Assembly: GCA_016184235.1 (NCBI GenBank)
Contig: JACPDC010000375.1
Location: 1 to 7,901, forward strand
Reading direction: 5' to 3'
DNA: 7,901 nt
Origin: Deltaproteobacteria bacterium
Lineage (GTDB): Bacteria > Desulfobacterota > Binatia > UBA9968
Shown here: positions 1-5,267 of the stretch, piece by piece
How the letters are laid out: every line of letters starts with the position of its first letter
Position numbering within the stretch: position 1 is the stretch's first letter
Made by a program: the position numbers and the translations under genes
The notes under the pieces: model-generated
Told to the model about the DNA's origin: nothing
The model's input: the letters and a program-made list of their open reading frames with translations, nothing else
The model's database searches: none

Positions 1-1439
1 GGCGGATCCGAGTGGTTCAGCACCTGGAGCCTCTTTTCTTCCATCTCCGGCCCGAGTATGCGCAGGCTTGTCTGAATCAGCTCTTCGATCAAAAGGGGAG
101 CTGGGGAGAGAGGAATCTCTCCAAAATCCGAACGGTACAGATCGAGCATCTCATTCACCATGCCGGTGATCAGATCGCTGGCGCCGAGAAGGTCCTGGAG
201 GATTTTCTTTCTATGCTCGCCGTTGGTCTCGGGAGGCGTTTGCTCCAGGCGCTCGAGGGTCTTCTTGATCCCCAGGAGAGGGTTTTTCAGATCGTGCGCG
301 ATCATATGAGCCATGGCCGCCCGTTTTTTTTCGGTTTCGGCAAGCTCCCGGCCGCGCTCGGCAAATTTTCTCTCCAATTCGTCCCGATAGCTCTCCACCT
401 CGGCCCTCGACCTGCGCAGTTCCTCCAACATGCGATTGAACGAGTCCGCCAGGGCGCCGATCTCATCTTTGGAGTCCGTCTGCACGGCGACGGAATAATT
501 GCCGGCGCCGACCTGTTCGGTTCCCCTGACGAGCTCTTTCAAGGGTCGGATCAGCCTTCGCCCGAGAATCCAGGAAATCGAGAGCGCCAATACGGAGCCC
601 AGAAGCGCGACCAGCAACAGAGTCTTTTGCAGGACCCCGATGGCGGCGGTCATTTCCTGGGAAGGAAAGAAAATCGAAATCAGGCCCTCCGTTCCACGGT
701 CGGTTTCCAGGGGCAGGCGGACCTCCAGCGACGGCGATGCGCTGTCCCGATGCCATTGAAAATCCTGGTTGGCGATGGGTTCCGATGCGGCGGCCCGGGG
801 TGTCTCGTCTGCCGTTCGGCGGGCCCCGTCGGCCGCGTAAAGACGATCGCCGATGGCGATCACGACTTTTCCGCCGGCGATTTGTTCGAGTTTCTTGACC
901 AGGTCGCGGTTGAGCCCGTAACCGGCGCTGACCACGCCTATGACATCGTCCCCACGGATGCTCTCTGCGGCGCGGAGAAACGCCCAGCCGTCCCGCACTT
1001 CGACGCCGTAGTTGGACAAATCGCTTCTCCCTTGCAGGAGGCCCTGAAGATCCCTGGCCAGGGCCGGGCTGTCGCCGTGGCGGGTGGGATCATGAACGCG
1101 TAGAAAGATTTTCCCATCCCGGTCCAGAATCTCGATGAAGTCCAGCTGGACCGAGCCTACCAGCGGGAGGAGCTGTTGAAAGAGACTCGCCCGATCGGCT
1201 TTCGCAAGCGCATCCCGGACCCCCGGCATCTCGGCTATCCAGTGGACCAGCCCGGTCGCCGTCTCCTGCCTTTCGTTCAAAAGGAGCTTGACCTGTTCCG
1301 CCTGGGCCTTGGACTTTTCCGCAAAACGGCGCTCCAGAATGGTGGACAGCGTCTTTGAGCTCCACAGGATCGCCAGACCCATCGGCAGGAGGATGATGAG
1401 CGAAGAGGAAAGGAGGAATTTATGAAAAAGGCTCCTCAT
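1..1439 (-). CDS. Membrane sensor histidine kinase (HAMP, HisKA), 3' end cut by window edge
   Basis: My reading of the minus strand from ATG at 1439 gives 479 open codons to the window edge, so the C-terminus is missing. A first membrane helix spans about residues 8-27. A periplasmic sensor region of about 235 residues follows, with a Cache-like stretch (LDFIEILDRDGKIFLRVHD). A second helix lies at about 269-292 and a HAMP domain at about 290-343, with Pro299 in RRLIRPLKEL and DEIGALADSFNRM. A charged linker precedes the HisKA H-box MAHMIAHDLKNPLLG, whose phospho-acceptor is His382. The ATP-binding N, G1 and G2 boxes would lie outside the window. The start is well supported: GGAGGG (1446-1451) lies seven bases upstream, and ATGA overlaps the stop of the binding-protein gene by four bases, implying translational coupling. 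The likely role is autophosphorylation in response to a periplasmic signal and transfer to a response regulator outside the window. The ligand is unknown; the binding-protein neighbour is the obvious candidate partner. Confidence 0.93.
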   Translation of the reverse strand, partial: MRSLFHKFLLSSSLIILLPMGLAILWSSKTLSTILERRFAEKSKAQAEQVKLLLNERQETATGLVHWIAEMPGVRDALAKADRASLFQQLLPLVGSVQLDFIEILDRDGKIFLRVHDPTRHGDSPALARDLQGLLQGRSDLSNYGVEVRDGWAFLRAAESIRGDDVIGVVSAGYGLNRDLVKKLEQIAGGKVVIAIGDRLYAADGARRTADETPRAAASEPIANQDFQWHRDSASPSLEVRLPLETDRGTEGLISIFFPSQEMTAAIGVLQKTLLLVALLGSVLALSISWILGRRLIRPLKELVRGTEQVGAGNYSVAVQTDSKDEIGALADSFNRMLEELRRSRAEVESYRDELERKFAERGRELAETEKKRAAMAHMIAHDLKNPLLGIKKTLERLEQTPPETNGEHRKKILQDLLGASDLITGMVNEMLDLYRSDFGEIPLSPAPLLIEELIQTSLRILGPEMEEKRLQVLNHSDP

Positions 1440-2242
1440 CGAGAGCCCTCCGGCGCGACGCGCTGATTGGCGAATTTTACGAAGTCGGCGATCCAGTCGC
1501 GGACAGCGCCGTTGGTTCCGGCCTTGGAGATCAGGAGTTGCGGCCGGGTGAACGGATAGAGCCCCTCCTTGAGATTCGTCGCCGTGGGAAGCTTGCCGTC
1601 GACCGCCAGCACCTTGACTCCCTGAGCCTGGGCCTCTTCCATGCCGACGATGCCGTAACCCAGCGATCCCCGGACCCGTTTGATGGTTCGCAGGATCTTG
1701 TCCTTGTTCGCGCGCAGGATGAACGCCTTTTCCCGGCCGTTAAAGCCCTTGCCGTAGAGGCGGTCGATGAAGATGCTGTGGAGCGCGGAACTCTTCTCCC
1801 GCGTCAGCGGCACTATCCCTTTGTCTTCGCCGCCGACCTCGCGCCAGTTGATGATTTTTCCCAGATAGATGTTTCGAAGCTGTTCCAGGGTAAGGCCGGC
1901 GACGGAATTGCGGGGATAGCTGAGCAGGATCATGGCGTCGTGGCCCATGGATTCGACGCGGAGATCCGCCTTCTCGGCGCCGCTAAGACTGCGGGTGACC
2001 AGGCCGATTTCAATCTGGCCGCTGCGCACCGCCTCCACGGCATAATTGGAGTTCGCGCGTCTGATTTCGACTTCGACCCCCGGATGGCGGTTACGGAATT
2101 GGGCTGAGAACTGTTCCGCGAGGGGGGTGATGGATTGGGCGCCTCCGATGACGATCTTGCGCGGCGGCTCCCCTCCGTGAAGGGGAGGGGTCAGGAAAAA
2201 GAGGATTAGGAGGAGGTTCAAAACTGACAGGGTCCCCGCCAT
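1436..2242 (-). CDS. PstS-like periplasmic substrate-binding protein
   Basis: A 268-residue exported protein of the PBP-like_2 (phosphate-type) binding-protein superfamily. Residues 1-23 form a Sec signal peptide with a Leu/Phe-rich core, probably cut near LHG/GEP; no lipobox Cys is present, so the product should be soluble. Family landmarks in order are GGAQSITPLAEQF (33-45), matching the first ligand loop; SNYAVEAVRSGQIEIGLVTR (65-84); LRNIYLGKIINWREVGG (122-138), the family's most recognisable motif; GSLGYGIVGM (192-201); and YPFTRPQLLI (229-238). The loop that usually reads GSGT is TREKSSALHS here (147-156), so phosphate should not be assumed as ligand. Length is near that of the short single-unit members. 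The ATG has AAGGGG seven bases upstream. The gene overlaps the sensor kinase by four bases and no transporter permease or ATPase is visible. I infer a role in presenting a ligand to the kinase; an orphan uptake component is the alternative. Confidence 0.87.
   Translation of the reverse strand: MAGTLSVLNLLLILFFLTPPLHGGEPPRKIVIGGAQSITPLAEQFSAQFRNRHPGVEVEIRRANSNYAVEAVRSGQIEIGLVTRSLSGAEKADLRVESMGHDAMILLSYPRNSVAGLTLEQLRNIYLGKIINWREVGGEDKGIVPLTREKSSALHSIFIDRLYGKGFNGREKAFILRANKDKILRTIKRVRGSLGYGIVGMEEAQAQGVKVLAVDGKLPTATNLKEGLYPFTRPQLLISKAGTNGAVRDWIADFVKFANQRVAPEGSR
2168..2187 (-). other. Short stem-loop inside the signal-peptide coding region
   Basis: CTCCCCT and AGGGGAG form a perfect 7-base-pair stem around a 6-base loop. 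It falls in codons about 19-25 of the binding-protein gene. The C-rich arm could also pair with the AAGGGG ribosome binding site upstream. Pairing is seen in the sequence; any role is speculative, and it may simply reflect Pro and Gly codons. Confidence 0.35.
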
Positions 2243-2249
2243 AAGGATG

Positions 2250-2263
2250 CCCCTTAAGAGGGG
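2250..2263 (-). promoter_or_regulatory. Hairpin containing the ribosome binding site of the binding-protein gene
   Basis: On the minus strand CCCCTCTTAAGGGG pairs CCCCT with AGGGG around a 4-base loop. The 3' arm is the ribosome binding site of the gene starting at 2242, seven bases away. If the promoter proposed at 2268-2297 is used, transcription would start near 2261, so the hairpin would lie at or partly upstream of the 5' end of the mRNA. The stem is only five base pairs but nearly all G-C. Confidence 0.4.
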
Positions 2264-2267
2264 ACTA

Positions 2268-2297
2268 CCTATATTGCACCCACCGGATCACTGTCAA
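2268..2297 (-). promoter_or_regulatory. Candidate sigma-70 promoter for the binding protein-kinase operon
   Basis: A perfect -35 hexamer TTGACA (2297-2292) is followed after 18 bases by TATAGG (2273-2268), a four-of-six match to TATAAT. It lies in the 84-base gap after the propeller gene, 26 bases upstream of the ATG at 2242. The -35 match and its intergenic position are the main support; the -10 is imperfect and the spacer one base longer than optimal. I see no convincing intrinsic terminator in the same gap, so read-through from the propeller gene remains possible. Confidence 0.5.
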
Positions 2298-2326
2298 GGT
2301 CGCACCCCCAAACAGTTTTTTCTCCC

Positions 2327-3490
2327 TTAGGGTCTGATCACGATGTCGATCAGTCTTTTCATAAACGCGAGGTCTTTTGGGGATCCGGTCACAGTTCCCT
2401 CTACCTTATCATCGTTTGGATCGTCACCGTTTGCCGTGTTGATGACTGTCACCCTGTTCCCCCTTTCATGCCCCACATACAATCGCCCGTCAGACGTGGC
2501 CCAGATCCCGTGTGGATCACCGGTCCATGCGGGGCCCGTTAGCTCCTGCACGATCTTCTTGGTGGTGCGGTCGAAAATCACAATCTTTCCCTCGGGATCA
2601 GGATTCGACGGACTGGGGGCGGGCCCTCCGATGGTGATGTAGGCGAGCCTGCCCACAAAGAAGATATGATTTGCGCGCGGGCCGATGGGAAGACCATCAA
2701 CCGCGAGGCTGAGATCGCTGGTCCGCAAAATCGACAATTTTCCGGCTCCTTTATGGACCAGGTAAAGCTCGCGGTCATCTGGGGAAACTAGGCCAAAGGG
2801 CGTGAATGGCGCGGTCACTGTCTGGCTTTTGATGACCTTCCGGTTTCTGGCGTCGATTTTATCTACACGGCTTTCTTTCCCCGCGGCGACAAAGGCGAAC
2901 CGCCCGTCTGAGGTAAAAGTAACCATCGAAGGACCGCGTACAGTATTTATGGTGGCAATGGTCCTCATCCGATCGGTCCGCCGACGTTCTGTCTTAAAGA
3001 GCCTGTCCCGGTCGAGCTGGAGCACGTCGATGTGGCTCTCCCCGCGGACAGCTACCCAGGCCTCTCTGCCGCCTGGTCGAACTGTGGCAAGGTGGGGTTC
3101 CCGACCGACTGGGGTATAGCCCAGAACGGTATTCGTAGCGGTGTCGATCGCCACGACCGTCCCAGAGATCCGGCTCGCCACCAGGAGAACCGACCCATCA
3201 GGTGTCAGCCAGAGCCCGTGGGCATCCACGTGCCCGTTGTAAAATGGGCTGTGGTGCTGCGCTTCGCCGTTGAATGGGCCATCTGGCTGAGGTGTGCCAG
3301 GAATGGCAGGGTCCGATCCCAGACCGATCGTTGTAGTAATAGTGTTGGTCTTGGTATCGATGACCGAGATCGTGGCGGTTGCTTCGTTTGCCACGTATGC
3401 GGTATCTGCACTTGCCTTCCAGGAACTTAGGGTGAACGCCGCCGCTGCAAAAACGGCCACAATCGCCTTCGTCCGGTTCTGACCTTTCAT
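2327..3490 (-). CDS. Exported YVTN/YncE-type beta-propeller protein
   Basis: A 387-residue protein with a clear Sec signal peptide (1-28, hydrophobic core AIVAVFAAAAF, cleavage after KASA). The rest is a beta-propeller of the YVTN class. The N-terminal strand TAYVANEATATISVID (30-45) is followed by blades opening at about 89 (DAHGLWLTPDG), 131 (EPHLATVRPGG), 186 (GPSMVTFTSDG), 230 (TPFGLVSPDD), 273 (ANHIFFVG) and 325 (DPHGIWATSDG). The end (370 onward) supplies a strand that would close the ring with the N-terminus, giving seven blades. A His-rich insert (QHHSPFYNGHVDAH, 78-91) and His133, His153, His275, His327 and His341 could make a metal or cofactor site; that is inference. I start at ATG 3490 because AGGAGAG lies five bases upstream and the signal peptide begins there; an in-frame ATG at 3562 would add 24 unlikely residues. 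The enzyme or binding role is unknown. It is probably the last gene of the ECF operon. Confidence 0.9.
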   Translation of the reverse strand: MKGQNRTKAIVAVFAAAAFTLSSWKASADTAYVANEATATISVIDTKTNTITTTIGLGSDPAIPGTPQPDGPFNGEAQHHSPFYNGHVDAHGLWLTPDGSVLLVASRISGTVVAIDTATNTVLGYTPVGREPHLATVRPGGREAWVAVRGESHIDVLQLDRDRLFKTERRRTDRMRTIATINTVRGPSMVTFTSDGRFAFVAAGKESRVDKIDARNRKVIKSQTVTAPFTPFGLVSPDDRELYLVHKGAGKLSILRTSDLSLAVDGLPIGPRANHIFFVGRLAYITIGGPAPSPSNPDPEGKIVIFDRTTKKIVQELTGPAWTGDPHGIWATSDGRLYVGHERGNRVTVINTANGDDPNDDKVEGTVTGSPKDLAFMKRLIDIVIRP

Positions 3491-3495
3491 ATTGT

Positions 3496-3502
3496 CTCTC
3501 CT
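3496..3502 (-). promoter_or_regulatory. Ribosome binding site fixing the propeller start
   Basis: AGGAGAG ends five bases before ATG 3490. It decides between this start and the longer in-frame option at 3562, which lacks a comparable site and would precede the signal peptide with a charged, non-conserved-looking stretch. Confidence 0.75.
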
Positions 3503-3517
3503 ATGACGCCTATGACA
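3500..3517. repeat. Tandem 9-base repeat overlapping the propeller ribosome binding site
   Basis: CCTATGACG and CCTATGACA on the plus strand form two adjacent 9-base units matching at eight positions. On the minus strand the inner unit supplies the AGG of the ribosome binding site. It may be a small duplication or a binding site; with two copies chance is not excluded. Confidence 0.5.
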
Positions 3518-3537
3518 TCTTTCCCCGCTCAAGGGCA

Positions 3538-3570
3538 CCGGGTGGATGGGCTGACCGCCCAACCACCCGG
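3538..3570 (-). other. Strong stem-loop between the small-protein and propeller genes
   Basis: CCGGGTGG (3538-3545) pairs with CCACCCGG (3563-3570). After one mismatch, TGGGC (3547-3551) pairs with GCCCA (3557-3561), leaving a 5-base loop: 13 base pairs in all. In the direction of transcription it lies 13 bases after the small-protein stop and 47 bases before the propeller ATG. No U-run follows, so it is not a standard intrinsic terminator. Plausible roles are blocking 3' exonuclease so the upstream message is more stable, or partial attenuation before the propeller gene. Confidence 0.7.
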
Positions 3571-3583
3571 GCCTCCGTGCTTA

Positions 3584-3838
3584 CTACTTCTTCTTCAGTT
3601 TGATGCCGAGAACCTTGGCAGCCTCGTCACCTTTTATCACCGAGTCGGCATGCTTTTTGCCGTCGTGGAGCTTCTGCGCCTCGGCAATGAGGACCTTGGC
3701 CTCCTTCACCTTCGCATCGCCCTCCTTCATCTTGCCGACCGCCTCATTGAGCTGTTTGATCAGCGCAGGGCACTGGCCTGCCATGGCAGGGCCTGCCATG
3801 ATGATCATTGCAGCGATCGCGATTACGATTGACTTCAT
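3584..3838 (-). CDS. Small exported helical protein, family not recognised
   Basis: An 84-residue protein with a signal peptide (core IVIAIAAMIIMAG, cleavage predicted after AMA at residue 20). It leaves a mature chain of about 64 residues rich in Lys, Glu and Ala. The sequence suggests two or three amphipathic helices (about 24-38, 42-58 and 62-76) and a basic tail GIKLKKK. A single Cys23 sits near the mature N-terminus but without a lipobox, so it is probably not a lipoprotein; it could form a disulfide dimer or bind a ligand. The start is supported by AAAGGGGGTG about nine bases upstream. It follows the anti-sigma gene by 36 bases and precedes the propeller gene by 93. I infer that it belongs to the ECF operon and acts in the periplasm; no function can be assigned. 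Confidence 0.83.
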   Translation of the reverse strand: MKSIVIAIAAMIIMAGPAMAGQCPALIKQLNEAVGKMKEGDAKVKEAKVLIAEAQKLHDGKKHADSVIKGDEAAKVLGIKLKKK

Positions 3839-3874
3839 GAAGATTCACCCCCTTTCGTTTTTGAATTATCCATT

Positions 3875-4636
3875 TCATGGGTTGAGCTGATGGTAAATAG
3901 CGTTGGCGACCCGGAGCAGTTCCTCCTTTTTCATCTCGCCGGACAGGGCGTATCCAAATGGGCCATCGAGCCAATAAAACACGCCAACGTTACCCTCATG
4001 GGTGTAGCGGAAGGCGGTTTCGCCCTTAGTCCCTGGATCCATCCGCACGTACAGAGTGAGCCGCTGTCCCTTTTCGTCCTGGTACATAAACTGCGCCACC
4101 GGACCCCGATTTCCTGGAAGAAGGCGACCGCCCACCAGTTCGAAACCCAGTTGGGATAAATGGGGGGGCTTCAGCGGCGCACCTACCCGCTTGGAGAGCC
4201 AGGCGACGAGGTGATCCTCCTGGTCTCGTCCCACCTCTACCGGGTGTCGCACTTCCGGACTATAAACAGCGTGAGCAATTGCGGCCTGCCTGGCGAAGCC
4301 ATTAGGCTCGTCCGGTTTTCTGGAATCTGCTCCACGTAATAGCCAGCCCAGCGTTCCCCCTAGAGTAATCCACGCTACGATGGCTGCATATCGGAGCACC
4401 GGCCAACTCCAGCGTCTTTGCGGGTGTAGGAGCTCGGGTGGAATGGGCTCGTCTAGGATCGGGTCAAACAGCGCACGTAGCGCCTCCTTTTGCTTCTGGT
4501 AGGCTCGAACCCGCTCCGTTTCTTTCGGGTTAGCGGCTAAAAAGCTCTCCACCTCGGCACGGCGCGTCTCGGGAAGTAGCCCGTCCACATAGGCATGCAA
4601 ATCCTCTTCCACAATCGTGGCCGATTGATGGGTCAT
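3875..4636 (-). CDS. Membrane anti-sigma factor, RsiW-like (COG5662 type)
   Basis: A 253-residue single-pass membrane protein. The cytoplasmic N-terminus carries the anti-sigma signature EEDLHAYVDGLLPETRRAEV (10-29) followed by a helix ending ALRALFDPILDEPIPPELL (52-70). One membrane helix lies at about 79-100 (VLRYAAIVAWITLGGTLGWL). The periplasmic part ends in a compact domain with LVGGRLLP, VAQFMYQDEKGQRLTLYVR and FYWLDGPFGYALSGEM. This domain order is familiar from anti-sigma factors encoded next to ECF sigma genes. The Cys residues of zinc-binding (ZAS) anti-sigma factors are absent, so a thiol redox switch through that motif is not expected. ATGA overlaps the sigma stop codon by four bases, consistent with coupled translation in fixed ratio. 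The likely role is to hold the sigma factor at the membrane until an envelope signal releases it; the signal is unknown. Confidence 0.9.
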   Translation of the reverse strand: MTHQSATIVEEDLHAYVDGLLPETRRAEVESFLAANPKETERVRAYQKQKEALRALFDPILDEPIPPELLHPQRRWSWPVLRYAAIVAWITLGGTLGWLLRGADSRKPDEPNGFARQAAIAHAVYSPEVRHPVEVGRDQEDHLVAWLSKRVGAPLKPPHLSQLGFELVGGRLLPGNRGPVAQFMYQDEKGQRLTLYVRMDPGTKGETAFRYTHEGNVGVFYWLDGPFGYALSGEMKKEELLRVANAIYHQLNP

Positions 4637-5139
4637 TTCACCACCCTGAGTTGCGGGGCGTTACCCCCCTCACTCATCAATGCGCGCAGTCGCTCGCGAC
4701 CACGGGAAAGACGCGACATTACCGTCCCTAGAGGCACTGCAAGCACCTTGGCTGCTTCTTGGTAAGACATCTCCTCTAAGCCGACAAGTAGCAAGACTTC
4801 GCGCTGCTCATCAGGCAGGCGCCTGAGTGCCATCGTTAGGTCCCTTATTTCCAGTCGTTCTTCTTGACTCGGGCGCGCGGCAAACTCCATCGGTTCATTC
4901 CGCAGATCGATACTGTCTTCACTGCGACGGGTTCTTGCCTGATTAACATGGAGGTTGTGCATGATAGTAAAAAGCCAGGCGCGCAGATCGCTTCCAGGAC
5001 GCCACAAATAAATGCGGCCCCAGGCCCGCTCCAGGGTGTCCTGCACCAGGTCGTCAGCAAAGGAGCGATCGCCCGTAAGTGCCCTGGCATAGCGGCGCAG
5101 GCGAGGAATCAAGGCCGTAATCTCTTCTGCGGCACTCAC
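4633..5139 (-). CDS. ECF-family RNA polymerase sigma factor
   Basis: A 168-residue sigma factor with only regions 2 and 4, the ECF layout. Region 2 (about 8-73) includes RRYARALTGDRSFADDLVQD and WRPGSDLRAWLFTIMHNLH. Region 4 (about 98-152) includes LRRLPDEQREVLLLVGLEEM, then the helix-turn-helix SYQEAAKVLAVPLGTVMSRL and SRGRERL. The start is GTG at 5139: an in-frame TAA four codons upstream rules out extension, and there is only a weak ribosome binding site. It is co-transcribed with its anti-sigma factor through a 4-base overlap. A GGAAACTT element 38 bases upstream suggests it transcribes its own operon. I do not assign it to a numbered ECF group. Its targets probably include the two exported proteins downstream. 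Confidence 0.94.
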   Translation of the reverse strand: MSAAEEITALIPRLRRYARALTGDRSFADDLVQDTLERAWGRIYLWRPGSDLRAWLFTIMHNLHVNQARTRRSEDSIDLRNEPMEFAARPSQEERLEIRDLTMALRRLPDEQREVLLLVGLEEMSYQEAAKVLAVPLGTVMSRLSRGRERLRALMSEGGNAPQLRVVK

Positions 5140-5154
5140 GGGATTATGTTATCT

Positions 5155-5184
5155 CTAGGATGCTCACACCTAAACCAAGTTTCC
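5155..5184 (-). promoter_or_regulatory. Candidate autoregulatory ECF promoter upstream of the sigma gene
   Basis: GGAAACTT (5184-5177), then exactly 16 bases, then TCCTAG (5160-5155), resembles the RpoE-type pattern GGAACTT-N16-TCnnA. It lies in the only intergenic gap upstream of the sigma gene. Transcription would begin near 5148, leaving about nine untranslated bases before the GTG, which fits the weak ribosome binding site. The remainder of the gap (5185-5267) is AT-rich next to the acylase stop and holds no terminator that I can see. Confidence 0.5.
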
Positions 5185-5267
5185 TCCTCAAGCAGGGCCG
5201 TCCTAGGCATCCAGGAATCAGTCCTCACATACTGTAAACAGATAAAAATGGCGATTTATTCCCCAAT

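Noticed and set aside
12..1103. Long plus-strand open frame of 363 codons
   Set aside because: It lies entirely opposite the sensor kinase, whose HAMP and H-box motifs are unmistakable; the plus-strand product has no recognisable domain.
2298..2330. Terminator after the propeller gene
   Set aside because: Only a tiny CCC/GGG pairing with a 3-base loop overlaps the stop codon; the A-run that follows is not the U-run an intrinsic terminator needs.
3491..3562. In-frame upstream ATG giving a 411-residue propeller
   Set aside because: It would translate through the stem-loop and put 24 charged residues before a normal signal peptide; the ATG at 3490 has a good ribosome binding site.
3900..3923. 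GGAACT element upstream of the small-protein gene as a second ECF promoter
   Set aside because: It lies inside the anti-sigma coding sequence, and no TCnnA-type element follows at the right spacing.
5158..5212. Inverted repeat GGATGC/GCATCC around the candidate ECF promoter
   Set aside because: Six-base arms about 43 bases apart are expected by chance too often to claim an operator.
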